From M3007 sp037445225 (GTDB lineage: Bacteria > Bacteroidota > Bacteroidia > Chitinophagales > Saprospiraceae): a DNA stretch of 64,000 bases. Of this stretch, positions 1-8,017 are shown in pieces. The position numbers and the translations under genes were made by a program. Each line of letters opens with the position of its first letter. The stretch's first letter is position 1. The stretch covers positions 1 to 64,000 of the forward strand of contig JBBIKW010000013.1 of assembly GCA_037445225.1 (NCBI GenBank), in the 5' to 3' direction. The notes under the pieces were generated by a model. The model ran no database searches. It was not told the DNA's origin and worked only from the letters and a program-made list of their open reading frames with translations.

Positions 1-1430
1 TGACGAACGCTGCGGGCTGCGACTCTTTTTTGACGGTGGTGGTGTCGGAGCTTCCGGTGACGAGCGGAGTGCTGAACGTGAGCGCGTGTTCGGGCGAGGT
101 GTACGAGTACAACGGCGTTCCGATAGCAGCGGGCAGCAGTGAGGTATTTACGCTGACAAATGCCGCGGGCTGCGACTCTTTTTTGACGGTGGTGGTGTCG
201 GAGCTTCCGGTGACGAGCGGAGTGCTGAACGTGAGCGCGTGTTCGGGCGAGGCGTACGAATACAACGGCGTTCCGATAGCAGCGGGCAGCAGTGAGGTAT
301 TTACGCTGACAAATGCCGCGGGCTGCGACTCTTTTTTGACGGTAGTGGTGTCGGAGCTTCCCACAACGCGCAGCGTTTTGCGCGCAGGGGCATGTCCAGG
401 TCAATCCTTTGTCTATCAAGGAGTCGCACTCCCCATAGGAACGACGCAAGACTTTATCTTCACCAATAGTCAAGGGTGCGACTCCATCGTCACAGTGATA
501 GTGAGCGCCCTGACCGCGTCTCAGGAAACTCTGTCGGTGCAAGTTTGCCCTGGCGAAGTTTTCCTCTACAATGGCGTATCCCTCTCACCGGGCGAGGTGC
601 GCACCTTTGTCTTTGTCAATTCGGCGGGCTGCGACTCCATCGTTGTAGTGGAGGTTTCAGCGTTTCCCTCTGCTGTGTTCGATATACAGGCGCAGGCTTC
701 TTGTGCGGGTAGCGGCACGGGTAGCCTTACGGTCGTTCAACCCTCTGGAGGTCGACCGCCATATATGTACTCATTAGACGGTGCGGTTTACCAGAGTGAG
801 CCCCGCTTTTCAGGGCTTTCGCCCGGGCCGTATTTTCTCCGGTTAAAAGACGGCAACGGCTGCGTTTTTGAGCGAGCGGCTGAGGTGCCGACACTGAGCC
901 CGCTGTCAGTGGTGTTGACTGAGGAGGCGCGCTTGCCTTGCAGTGCGGAAGGAGTGGTGTTGAGACCTACCGTAGGCGGCACCCTTGCAGGGTTGACTTA
1001 CCAGTGGAGCACGGGGTCTCGAGAGGCGCAGATCGAAGTTTTGGTGCCGGGCGTATATACGCTCGAAGTAAGCAATGTATGCGAGCGGGTAGAGCGGCAA
1101 GTGCGCGTGCAATGGGAGGACGAGCGGGCCGATGCGGAATTTTTCTACGTGCCCAACGTATTTGCGCCAGATGCAACTGATCCCGATAACGCTCAGTTTC
1201 GCCCCTATCCTGTCAGCGGCCTCGCCATAACTCGCTACCATTTAGAGATATTTGACCGTTGGGGTAACCTCGTATTCCGAACGAGTGACCCTCAGGAGGG
1301 GTGGCGTGGGCCGTTCCGATCGGTCGAGATACAGCCGGCAGTGTTTGTATGGTACCTTTCGGCTGAGGTGGACTACTGCGGCCGTTTGCGCCCCGTATTC
1401 CGAAAAGGCGATGTTACTGTGATGCGGTGA
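1..1430 (+). CDS. T9SS type B surface protein, 3' end (partial)
   Basis: The frame is open from the first bases of the window, so the gene starts upstream; the first possible start inside it is only an internal TTG. The visible part begins with tandem cysteine-containing repeats of 51 residues, each ending in a GCDS motif. Next comes a SprB-type repeat (SGGRPPYMYSLDG, about residues 235-285 of the visible part), then an Ig-like stretch, and finally a gliding-motility-associated C-terminal domain (from FFYVPNVFAPD through IFDRWGNLVF to the end). That domain is the T9SS type B sorting signal (CHU_C family), so the protein should be secreted and held at the cell surface, probably as an adhesin. 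Its total size and N-terminus cannot be seen. Confidence 0.85.
   Translation, partial: TNAAGCDSFLTVVVSELPVTSGVLNVSACSGEVYEYNGVPIAAGSSEVFTLTNAAGCDSFLTVVVSELPVTSGVLNVSACSGEAYEYNGVPIAAGSSEVFTLTNAAGCDSFLTVVVSELPTTRSVLRAGACPGQSFVYQGVALPIGTTQDFIFTNSQGCDSIVTVIVSALTASQETLSVQVCPGEVFLYNGVSLSPGEVRTFVFVNSAGCDSIVVVEVSAFPSAVFDIQAQASCAGSGTGSLTVVQPSGGRPPYMYSLDGAVYQSEPRFSGLSPGPYFLRLKDGNGCVFERAAEVPTLSPLSVVLTEEARLPCSAEGVVLRPTVGGTLAGLTYQWSTGSREAQIEVLVPGVYTLEVSNVCERVERQVRVQWEDERADAEFFYVPNVFAPDATDPDNAQFRPYPVSGLAITRYHLEIFDRWGNLVFRTSDPQEGWRGPFRSVEIQPAVFVWYLSAEVDYCGRLRPVFRKGDVTVMR
21..632 (+). repeat. 153-bp tandem coding repeats
   Basis: The same block starts at 21, 174, 327 and 480, and its next start lies at 633, an exact 153-base (51-codon) period. 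The first two units are almost identical in DNA, differing by a few bases around 110, 251 and 345. The later units keep the protein pattern (SACPGE, YNGV, F-TN-GCDS) but have diverged in DNA. The array continues off the left edge. Identical units beside diverged ones point to recent duplication or gene conversion. Confidence 0.9.
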
Positions 1431-1544
1431 GCAGCGCAACCCATTTTCTCCATCGGCTTCTGAGCACCGACAGGCAACGGACAAAAGTGCACCTTTGTAC
1501 AAAAAAAATCCTCTGCAAACCTTTACCATATTCGTGTAGCTACA

Positions 1545-1552
1545 TATTTTTG
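1545..1552 (+). promoter_or_regulatory. Candidate -7 box TATTTTTG upstream of the aminotransferase
   Basis: TATTTTTG fits the Bacteroidota TAnnTTTG -7 consensus. Transcription would start near 1559, leaving a leader of about 115 bases before the ATG at 1675. No convincing -33 TTG was found. Confidence 0.35.
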
Positions 1553-1611
1553 CATCGCATTCTCGCAATAATGCTCTCAGCATAAAAAGGATGTAATCGG
1601 TTTTTGGGATG

Positions 1612-1650
1612 GCCCTCTATCCGCAAAATGCTGGAGGAGGGCTTTTTCTT
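1612..1650 (+). terminator. Hairpin with T-run in the leader before the aminotransferase
   Basis: GCCCTC (1612-1617) pairs with GAGGGC (1637-1642), and an inner TCC/GGA pairing extends the stem. TTTTTCTTTGT follows. It may end transcription from the upstream surface-protein gene. Because it also lies between a candidate promoter and the next ATG, it could instead act as an attenuator. Confidence 0.4.
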
Positions 1651-1674
1651 TGTCTTGTTTAGTTCTGGAGGGCT

Positions 1675-2862
1675 ATGCTTTCTCAACGCCAGCTTTTTCT
1701 GCGCCATTTGGCGCAGACTTCCTCTGCGCCGTTGGCGTTAGAAATCGCCCGTGCAGAAGGGGTGTATTTATACGACACGGAAGGGCGCCGATATTTGGAT
1801 TTAATTGCCGGTATTGGCGTCAGCTGTTTAGGGCATCGCCATCCGCGCGTGGTGGCGGCTGTGCAAGACCAGTTGGCGCGCTACTGGCATACCATGGTAT
1901 ACGGCGAATACGTCTTAGCTCCTCAGGTGAAGTTGGCTGTGCTATTGGCTGAGCAGCTTCCGGGCTTAGACTCGGTCTACTTGGTCAATTCGGGTGCGGA
2001 AGCGACGGAAGGCGCCATGAAGTTGGCCAAACGCTACACAGGGCGTCCGGAGATTGTGGCGTGTCGGTGGGCGTATCACGGCAGCACGCAAGGCGCGGCC
2101 AGTCTGATGTGGCCGACCGACTTTACGCTGCCGTACCACCCTTTATTGCCGGGCATTCGCCACATCTCCTACAATTGTTCTACCTGCCTAGGCGCTATCA
2201 CGACGCGCACGGCTGCCGTAATCGTTGAGACGGTTCAAGCAGAGTCGGGGCTGACCTTGCCCGATCCGGAATGGCTAAAGGCGCTGCGTCGGCGCTGCGA
2301 TGCGGTGGGCGCTCTGTTGGTACTCGACGAGATTCAGGCGGGCTGTGGCCGTACGGGTTCGCTCTTTGCCTTCGAGCAGTACGACATCCGCCCGGACATC
2401 CTGCTGTTGGCAAAGGGTCTTGGTGGCGGCATGCCTATCGGGGCATTTATCGCGCCGCGGCACATTATGCAAGCTTTGGCGCACGATCCGCCGTTGGGGC
2501 ATATTACGACGTTTGGAGGGCATCCGGTCAGCGCAGCGGCTGCCCTGGCGGTGGTCGAGGAACTGCTCGAAGGTGACCTCATCGCTCAAGTGCCTCGAAA
2601 GGAAGCGCTCTTTCGCAGCCTGCTGGTGCATCCGCTCATCCGCGAAGTGCGCAGCGCGGGCCTGTGGTTAGCCGTAGATTTAGATGACGCTTCCTTAGTA
2701 CAGCGCGTCATCGCCGGCTGCTTGCGCCGAGGAGTCGTCACCGATTGGTTTCTCTTCAACGACCGGGCGCTGCGCATTGCTCCCCCATTGACCATCGAAA
2801 GGGCCGATATCTATCTTGGCTGCCAAGCTATCTTAGAAGCCTTAAAAGAGATAGAAATTTAA
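1675..2862 (+). CDS. Class III (acetylornithine/ornithine-type) aminotransferase
   Basis: This 395-residue protein is a PLP-dependent fold-type I enzyme of aminotransferase class III. Visible landmarks are the SGAEATEGAMKLAK phosphate-binding stretch (about residues 105-118), the LVLDEIQAGCGRTG motif (about 222-235) with the PLP-contacting Asp, and the catalytic lysine in LLAKGLGGGMPIGAF (about 243-257). The length is normal for ArgD/RocD/4-aminobutyrate transaminase relatives. GGAGG lies only a few bases before the ATG at 1675. The neighbours are unrelated, so the substrate cannot be assigned; the family covers acetylornithine, ornithine, lysine and 4-aminobutyrate. Confidence 0.85.
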   Translation: MLSQRQLFLRHLAQTSSAPLALEIARAEGVYLYDTEGRRYLDLIAGIGVSCLGHRHPRVVAAVQDQLARYWHTMVYGEYVLAPQVKLAVLLAEQLPGLDSVYLVNSGAEATEGAMKLAKRYTGRPEIVACRWAYHGSTQGAASLMWPTDFTLPYHPLLPGIRHISYNCSTCLGAITTRTAAVIVETVQAESGLTLPDPEWLKALRRRCDAVGALLVLDEIQAGCGRTGSLFAFEQYDIRPDILLLAKGLGGGMPIGAFIAPRHIMQALAHDPPLGHITTFGGHPVSAAAALAVVEELLEGDLIAQVPRKEALFRSLLVHPLIREVRSAGLWLAVDLDDASLVQRVIAGCLRRGVVTDWFLFNDRALRIAPPLTIERADIYLGCQAILEALKEIEI

Positions 2863-2907
2863 AATTTTATTTGGAAAATTTAAGATGGTTTTAGGATGCT
2901 ACGCTTG

Positions 2908-2915
2908 TACCTTTG
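2908..2915 (+). promoter_or_regulatory. Candidate -7 box TACCTTTG
   Basis: An exact match to TAnnTTTG, 55 bases before the lipoprotein ATG at 2971. It lies in the AT-rich gap after the aminotransferase. Confidence 0.45.
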
Positions 2916-2970
2916 CTCTACACTTGTGTATCTAAATTTTTGTCCTACTTAAAATCTAAAACAAACCATT

Positions 2971-3630
2971 ATGCTCAAACAAACCTTGTTCTTGTTCTTA
3001 GGCGCTATAGTCGCCGCTCTGTTTCTCTCTCGCTGCGCTTCGCTAACTGGTTTTCAGGATGGGCGCACGGTGGGTAAAGACAACGGAGATTTTTACGCTT
3101 CGCTCAATTTCTCCAGCAGCCCTGATTTTAATGAAATAGAGGATAACGACTCTGTATCTGTAGACATTCCCACGCTGACGTTCCCTAATTTGGAGTTTGG
3201 CGGTCGCTATGGGGTGGCTGAAAAAATAGACCTCACCCTTCGCCTGAACACCAACCTGAACGTCGGCGTAGGCGCTAAGTTCCAGTTAGTAGGCGACCGT
3301 CAGTCGCCCTTTGCCATGGCCTTGGGAGCAGAGGTGGGCAGCTTTGGCATAGTGCTTGGGCTGCTCAACCTGCAAATACCGGTGTATTTGTCCGTGCATC
3401 CCTCCGAGAACTTCACTTGGTATCTGACGCCGCGCTATATCCGCCAATTCACTACTTATGCGGGTTTGGAAACCGGCCTTTCGTACTTTGGGGGCAACAC
3501 CGGTTTGCTCTTTGGCAAGCGCAATAAGTTCGGCTTAGATGTTGGATACTATCGGTTAGGCAATGTAGACGCCAGCATTGGTCTCTTCCAATTCGGCGTA
3601 GGCGGCCGGTTTGCCTTTGGGAAAAATTAA
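2971..3630 (+). CDS. Predicted outer-membrane lipoprotein, beta-barrel-like
   Basis: The protein has 219 residues. The N-terminus is a lipoprotein signal: a charged start, a hydrophobic stretch and the lipobox LSRC, with Cys at about residue 22. The rest is rich in alternating hydrophobic and polar segments with many Gly and aromatic residues and ends in GRFAFGKN. That pattern suits a small barrel or an outer-membrane-associated protein. A promoter box lies just upstream. No named family is recognised, and the function is unknown. Confidence 0.7.
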   Translation: MLKQTLFLFLGAIVAALFLSRCASLTGFQDGRTVGKDNGDFYASLNFSSSPDFNEIEDNDSVSVDIPTLTFPNLEFGGRYGVAEKIDLTLRLNTNLNVGVGAKFQLVGDRQSPFAMALGAEVGSFGIVLGLLNLQIPVYLSVHPSENFTWYLTPRYIRQFTTYAGLETGLSYFGGNTGLLFGKRNKFGLDVGYYRLGNVDASIGLFQFGVGGRFAFGKN

Positions 3631-3685
3631 AAACGCTCCCTAACTTTGCCACTCTGTTTGGTGAGAGCAACTACGCACTGGACTT

Positions 3686-3802
3686 ATGGGTAAAGGAGAT
3701 GTCAAGACTAAGCGCGGCAAGCTTTGGCGAGGCTCATACGGAAAGCATCGCCCCAAGCCGGCGAAGCTGCGCGCTGCCCGGAGAAAGGCCGCTCACTCCT
3801 AA
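3686..3802 (+). CDS. 30S ribosomal protein bTHX
   Basis: A 38-codon gene beginning MGKGDVKTKRGKLWRGSYGK and ending in a very basic tail (KLRAARRKAAHS). The pattern MGKGD-KTRRGK-WRGSYG is that of the bTHX (Thx) family, a tiny basic protein in the head of the 30S subunit, found in Thermus and widespread in Bacteroidota. The C-terminal extension is longer than the minimal Thermus form. It starts 55 bases after the lipoprotein gene and precedes a DUF2147-like gene. Confidence 0.88.
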   Translation: MGKGDVKTKRGKLWRGSYGKHRPKPAKLRAARRKAAHS

Positions 3803-3907
3803 ATGGGACACAGCCTGAATGGCGGGAGCCCTCTCGCAGGTTAAGCGCAGGAGGATTCCCGCACTAAAGCAGTGTCGATGTCGCGTTCATCCCTAAAAGT
3901 AAAAGTA

Positions 3908-4342
3908 ATGAATAGACAAGTCTTTCTTTGGTCTTTCCTCGCATACGCGCACATGGCTCTGGCCCAGTCTCCTTTGGGTCTATGGAAGACCATCGACGAT
4001 GAAACGGGACAGGCTAAGAGCTATGTGGAAATCTATGAAGACAAGAGCAAGCTATTCGGCAAGATTGCGCGTCTATTGCAGTCGGCACCCGATAAAAAGT
4101 GCGAAAAGTGCCCCGGCGAACGCAAGGATAAGCCGTTGATGGGTATGGTTATTCTGGAGGACATGGAGCGAAAAGAGGGTTATTGGCAGTCGGGGCGCAT
4201 TTTGGATCCGAACAAAGGGAAGTGGTATACCTGTAAGTTCTGGTTAAAAGAGGGCGATCCCAACACGTTGGTCGTGCGCGGCTACTTAGGCCCGTTCTAT
4301 CGAACGCAATACTGGTATAGGGTAGTAGGTGAAAAAAAATAG
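3908..4342 (+). CDS. DUF2147-like secreted protein
   Basis: The 144-residue reading starts at the second methionine, which begins a clear signal peptide (MNRQVFLWSFLAYAHMALAQ). An upstream ATG at 3872 would put a polar stretch ahead of it. The mature part has the DUF2147 pattern: GLWKTIDDETGQAKSYVEIYE, a C-x2-C-P pair (KKCEKCPGERKDKPLMGMVIL), then W-SGRILDPNKGKWYTCKFWL and VRGYLGPFYRTQYWYRV. This is a beta-rich lipocalin-like periplasmic domain of unknown role. Bacteroidota usually carry several copies. Confidence 0.85.
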   Translation: MNRQVFLWSFLAYAHMALAQSPLGLWKTIDDETGQAKSYVEIYEDKSKLFGKIARLLQSAPDKKCEKCPGERKDKPLMGMVILEDMERKEGYWQSGRILDPNKGKWYTCKFWLKEGDPNTLVVRGYLGPFYRTQYWYRVVGEKK

Positions 4343-4350
4343 GCCCCCTC

Positions 4351-4383
4351 TTGTACAAATTTTCAAAGAGCGCTTTACCTTCG
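4351..4383 (+). promoter_or_regulatory. Candidate promoter of tRNA-Gln
   Basis: TTG at 4351 and TACCTTCG at 4376-4383, 22 bases apart, resemble the Bacteroidota TTG / TAnnTTTG promoter. The tRNA begins 30 bases further on. Confidence 0.45.
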
Positions 4384-4413
4384 CACGCGCTTTTCAGCAT
4401 AAGCCTGAAGCAC

Positions 4414-4484
4414 TGGCCCATGGTGTAACGGTAGCACAGCAGATTTTGGTTCTGTTTGTCAGGGTTCGAATCCTTGTGGGCCAA
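4414..4484 (+). tRNA. tRNA-Gln (anticodon TTG)
   Basis: The acceptor arms TGGCCCA (4414-4420) and TGGGCCA (4477-4483) pair perfectly. The anticodon stem GCAGA/TCTGT encloses the loop TTTTGGT, with the TTG anticodon at 4446-4448. The T loop is GGTTCGAATCC. The CCA end is not encoded. Anticodon TTG reads CAA/CAG, glutamine. Confidence 0.93.
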
Positions 4485-4529
4485 CGCGTAAAGAGCCCTG
4501 TTCTCCTAAACGAGAGCGGGGTTTCGTTT

Positions 4530-5153
4530 TTAGTTGGGGGAATGTTTGCTTTTGTTCCAATAGGCTGGGCGTATCTTTTGTCGGCGCAGTCCTTCGTCTA
4601 TTCCCTCTTGGGTTTCGGAGAGGTGCTTAGGCGCTTCCGAGGTGGTGGAGATGACTGCCTTACCTTGAAGGGCTTCGAGGGTGTTCGCAATATCGGCGAG
4701 CGATTGCTGTATCGACACCAGCGGCCGATGGATAATATGCTGAATGATGCTCTTTGGGTCTATGATGTACAGCAAGCGATGTGCCGGTGGGGCGATGTAG
4801 CGTGTAGGCGACATGCCGTATAGGTCGGCGATCCGGTTGTCGGCATCTATAATGATGGGAGCGCCTAGACAAAGGCTGAGATAGCGGCTTACGATGTCGC
4901 CCTGTAGGTCTCCGCACACGGCCGGGTTACACAACATGAGGAGCTGCGTATTGCGCTCTTCTAACCAGCGCTCCTTTTGGAGAAGGTAGTCGGAATACAT
5001 CCGCCATCCCGTACTAAAATTGGCCGGATGGCAGAAAAAGACACACCACTTGCCCTTAAGATCGGCGGGAAAATGCAAGGTGCCCTTTTGGGTGTCGGCG
5101 ACGAAGGCTGGCGCTAAGTCGCCTATTTGGGGCAGTTTTTTCTTACCGGACAT
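4530..5153 (-). CDS. Peroxiredoxin-like (AhpC/TSA) protein lacking the peroxidatic Cys
   Basis: The 207-residue protein has a thioredoxin-fold peroxiredoxin layout: IGDLAPAF near residue 10, LKGKWCVFFCHPANF (about 32-46), and a DADNRIADLYGM strand like the Asp-rich loop of Prx6-type enzymes. The usual active-site stretch HPADFTPVC reads HPANFSTGW (42-50), so the peroxidatic cysteine is Trp50 and the motif Pro is lost. Cysteines remain elsewhere (37, 41 and in LMLCNPAVCGD). Peroxidase activity by the usual mechanism is therefore unlikely; a binding, regulatory or different redox role is possible. It converges on the tRNA-Gln gene. Confidence 0.75.
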   Translation of the reverse strand: MSGKKKLPQIGDLAPAFVADTQKGTLHFPADLKGKWCVFFCHPANFSTGWRMYSDYLLQKERWLEERNTQLLMLCNPAVCGDLQGDIVSRYLSLCLGAPIIIDADNRIADLYGMSPTRYIAPPAHRLLYIIDPKSIIQHIIHRPLVSIQQSLADIANTLEALQGKAVISTTSEAPKHLSETQEGIDEGLRRQKIRPAYWNKSKHSPN

Positions 5154-5209
5154 AGGTGAGTTAGGTTAGGGATTGACAAAAATAATGCCTTCTTACGGCG
5201 CTGATGCGT

Positions 5210-5217
5210 TACTTTCG
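5210..5217 (+). promoter_or_regulatory. Candidate -7 box TACTTTCG
   Basis: One mismatch to TAnnTTTG. It lies 72 bases before the ATG at 5282 and after the alternative ATG at 5204, so it favours the downstream start. Confidence 0.3.
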
Positions 5218-5281
5218 TTACCGTAATCTGCCTGAATACAGTTGTTTGCCCGTTCACTATGCGTTTTACAACAACATCGTC

Positions 5282-5968
5282 ATGCGTTACGGTTCCGTTT
5301 TTGTGTGGATATTCTCCATATGCTTCAACGCCCATTTATCGATGGGACAAAAGACTTTTGGCAGGTATGCCTTAGGCATAGAAACGAGTTTTGACTTCGC
5401 TCAGTACCAGGCGGGCGCCATTCCCAGTTTAATACCTGCGCTTTTGGTAGATGTATCCGTAGGGCGGTGGGGTGTAGGCGGTGGAGTAGGGCGGGAGTTC
5501 TACCGCCCATACGAGTATTACACCTGGACAGGCGCTATTGTAGAGCGCATAGAGGAAGGGCGTCCCGTCCCCTATTACGTCTCTACCCTTCGCGCTTTTC
5601 GCCCCGCCTATTGGACGTTTCCGCTTCGGATGCAATATCGACTACACCGCTGCGAGTGCGTCTTTCTCCACGCCGGTATGGCATTTGATGTCTTCAGCAG
5701 CGCGACGGCAGAGCGCATCGTGTTTGAAGGCGCGGAGTTGCGGCAGGCGCCGTTTCAGCAAGTGCGCCGCGACCAGCTCTTTTACGCGCGGACCCGCAGC
5801 TACGAGTTCGGCATAGGGTTTAACTTGCTGTCCCGCGACTTCTTCCGGCTGACCGCACGGCCGAGTGTCGTAGTGAGCGAAGACCCAGAGATTTACACTA
5901 CTGGCCCTGGGCGCGTCACCACAGCGCGCATGACCTTTGGAGTACAATGGGGCTTTGTTCGGCGATAG
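5282..5968 (+). CDS. Predicted outer-membrane beta-barrel protein
   Basis: The start at 5282 gives 228 residues with a clean signal peptide (MRYGSVFVWIFSICFNAHLSMGQ). An earlier ATG at 5204 would bury it. The mature protein reads as an outer-membrane barrel of the porin-like family: YALGIETSFDFAQYQ, LLVDVSVGRWGVGGGVGREFY, FPLRMQYRLHRCECVFLHAGMAFD and a C-terminal MTFGVQWGFVRR ending in aromatic and basic residues. No specific substrate is suggested. Confidence 0.6.
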   Translation: MRYGSVFVWIFSICFNAHLSMGQKTFGRYALGIETSFDFAQYQAGAIPSLIPALLVDVSVGRWGVGGGVGREFYRPYEYYTWTGAIVERIEEGRPVPYYVSTLRAFRPAYWTFPLRMQYRLHRCECVFLHAGMAFDVFSSATAERIVFEGAELRQAPFQQVRRDQLFYARTRSYEFGIGFNLLSRDFFRLTARPSVVVSEDPEIYTTGPGRVTTARMTFGVQWGFVRR

Positions 5969-5980
5969 GGCTAGTGTAGG

Positions 5981-6175
5981 CTAAACGGAAGGCTCGGACG
6001 GAGTGCCTTTGCCTTTGCGATACGGACAATGGCGGCAACCGCTTCCGCAACATTTGCCGCGACGCAACAAGTAGGCTTCCGTCAGTACCATCAGGCCATT
6101 TTCCCAGTAGAAGTCGTGTCCCTCTACCCGTGGCGTCGGCGACGAGGCTTTCTTTTCGTCGTTCGGCTTGCTCAT
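5981..6175 (-). CDS. DUF5522 family cysteine-rich small protein
   Basis: From the ATG at 6175 the protein has 64 residues. It carries the family signature FYWENGLMVLTEAYLLRRGKCCGSGCRHCPY, with C-C-x3-C-x2-C placed like a metal or iron-sulfur site. A GTG at 6232 overlapping the stop of the UspA gene would add 19 residues and couple translation to it; the ATG is preferred because the extension does not look conserved. The function is unknown. The cysteine arrangement is shared with other short Bacteroidota proteins. Confidence 0.75.
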   Translation of the reverse strand: MSKPNDEKKASSPTPRVEGHDFYWENGLMVLTEAYLLRRGKCCGSGCRHCPYRKGKGTPSEPSV

Positions 6176-6228
6176 CGCTCCCTTCCAACACTCGGCGGCA
6201 CTAAAAGTTCGCCGAGCGGACTCCTTCC

Positions 6229-7374
6229 TCACTCATCTCCAGTGTGGAGCACTAAGACGGGCATGCTGGTGTGCAGAAGCATTTCGCGGGTGATGCTGTG
6301 ATGCAGCAGTTCCGACCAGAACGAGCGCTGATGCGTGGCAAAGACAAAGAGGTCAATTCGATGGTCGAAGGCGTATTCGTTCAGGGCTTCCACAATGTCG
6401 TCGCCTACGACTCGACTGAAGCGGAAGGGATGGTCGGGAGAGGCTTCGGCAGCGTGTATTTCTCGCAACCGCACTTCGAGTTGCTCGGCTTCCGATTTTC
6501 CTGGAGGACTGACGTGCACGAAATGCACTTGTCCCCCCAAGCGCCGGGCAAAGGCGAGCACCTGCGCGACGACATCTCGATGAGCCGATTCGAAATGGCT
6601 GGCATAGAGTATTTGTCTAAAGCCCATATAGACCGCTTGAGGCGGTATCAATAACACAGGCGACTTAGCCTTTCGGGACACCTCGATGCTTACGGAACCA
6701 AACAGTTTGCGCACCAAGCCGCCGCGTCCGGTTGTGCCCAAGACAAGGAGGTCGACGCGCTCGGAGATCGCCGCGAGCACCTCTTCCGGAAAGCCAAAGG
6801 CGATTTGCGCGCGCATGCGCGGCGAAGTACTGCTTGGAGCGCCTTCTTTCATGCTCCATTGCCCTTCGCTCAAGCACTCTACTCCGCTTTGCTGAGCAGC
6901 GCGGCGAATAAATGCCTCTAACTCTTCACGCATCGTCTGGCGATAGCTAGCCAAGAAGCTGCTAGGAGCTGCCTTACTGCTGTCGAAGATGCTGTCCATG
7001 ACGTATACGACTTCGATGTGGACCTGCAAGAGATGCGCCAGCTTACAGGCAAAAAGCAGCGCGTTTTCAGAGGCCGGGCTTAGGTCGACACCCACAGCGA
7101 TGCGCCGCATTCGGTACAGCTTGCCGACTAACCGAGGCAGCTGATTGAGCAAGCGCTTAATCTCTTCTACCGAGGGGATAGTCCCCTCCGCCAAAACTTG
7201 GCCATCTACTACTAGGGCAGGCATTTGAAAGATTCCGCTCGACAGCACTCGATAGTAATCCGACACCTCTTCTACCTGTTCCGAACGCTTACATTCGGCG
7301 AGCGCTTGTATCACGTGCTCGCGCAAGGCAGCCATCTGCTTGTCTCCCATTCCAATGACCTGTACTGTAGCCAT
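6229..7374 (-). CDS. Tandem universal stress protein with N-terminal thioredoxin-like domain
   Basis: Residues 1-76 resemble the small 'redox-active disulfide' thioredoxin fold (MATVQVIGMGDKQMAALREHV, then PALVVDGQVLAEG and SVEEIKRLL). The CxxC expected near GMGDKQM is missing. Residues about 90-245 form a UspA domain with the ATP-binding pattern G-x2-G-x9-GS (GTTGRGGLVRKLFGS). Residues about 250-381 form a second UspA domain without an obvious intact copy of that motif. It lies downstream of the CBS gene on the same strand. A stress or energy-sensing role is inferred from family and context. Confidence 0.85.
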   Translation of the reverse strand: MATVQVIGMGDKQMAALREHVIQALAECKRSEQVEEVSDYYRVLSSGIFQMPALVVDGQVLAEGTIPSVEEIKRLLNQLPRLVGKLYRMRRIAVGVDLSPASENALLFACKLAHLLQVHIEVVYVMDSIFDSSKAAPSSFLASYRQTMREELEAFIRRAAQQSGVECLSEGQWSMKEGAPSSTSPRMRAQIAFGFPEEVLAAISERVDLLVLGTTGRGGLVRKLFGSVSIEVSRKAKSPVLLIPPQAVYMGFRQILYASHFESAHRDVVAQVLAFARRLGGQVHFVHVSPPGKSEAEQLEVRLREIHAAEASPDHPFRFSRVVGDDIVEALNEYAFDHRIDLFVFATHQRSFWSELLHHSITREMLLHTSMPVLVLHTGDE

Positions 7375-7399
7375 AACCTCCTGGATTGAGCGTATTTTC

Positions 7400-7843
7400 T
7401 CACAGATCTTCGTAGACCATGTGGGGCTCCTTGGGCTTTTCGTTGAGTAAGGCGCAGATGATGTCCTGAGTAGTTACTATGCCGACGAGCTCATCGCCGT
7501 TTTTCACTACCGGCAGGGCGTGGAACCAGTTTTTGCTAAAGATTTCCAACGCCACGTTGATGCGATCTTCAGGTTCTAACTTACCCAGCCCTTTCGTCAT
7601 AATCTCCTCTGCCCGCGTATTTTCTAAAGCCGCCTCTTCGCCACCCGCTCTGTTCCAGCCGCCTACAAAGCGGTCGACATCTGAGCGGGAGATGATGCCG
7701 ACGATCTTGCGAAAGTGAACTACCGGCAGATGGTGAAAACTATGTTTGTCGAAAAGCGCCTTCACTTCGCGCAGGGTAGTCTCCGGATGAACGGTTACCA
7801 AATCGGTAACCATGATGGAAGAAACAGGTGCAAAGACATTCAT
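7400..7843 (-). CDS. CBS-domain pair protein
   Basis: The 147 residues contain two CBS motifs: VSSIMVTDLVTVHPETTLREV with HHLPVVHFRKIVGIISRSDV, and EIMTKGLGKLEPEDRINVALEIF with HALPVVKNGDELVGIVTTQDI. Such stand-alone pairs bind adenine nucleotides (AMP, ATP, SAM) and act as sensors. The gene ends 25 bases before the tandem UspA gene, so the two probably form one unit, divergent from the REC-CRP regulator. Partners cannot be named from the sequence. Confidence 0.9.
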   Translation of the reverse strand: MNVFAPVSSIMVTDLVTVHPETTLREVKALFDKHSFHHLPVVHFRKIVGIISRSDVDRFVGGWNRAGGEEAALENTRAEEIMTKGLGKLEPEDRINVALEIFSKNWFHALPVVKNGDELVGIVTTQDIICALLNEKPKEPHMVYEDL

Positions 7844-8017
7844 TGGGTGCGATGTTCTAATTTTGTTATGCCTCTGTCGACAAAGATGACTGTACCTTTT
7901 ACAGGCAATGGGTGATGCATCGCAAAGCCAGAGGTGATTTGCGTCAATTTCTAACTCGACCTGAGGAATGCAGTTGATGCAGGTAGTGTACTTTTATCGC
8001 CGAAAACACGACGAAGG

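Noticed and set aside
4329..4823. 164-codon plus-strand frame over tRNA-Gln and the peroxiredoxin-like gene
   Set aside because: It runs through a complete tRNA and is antisense to a gene with clear fold motifs.
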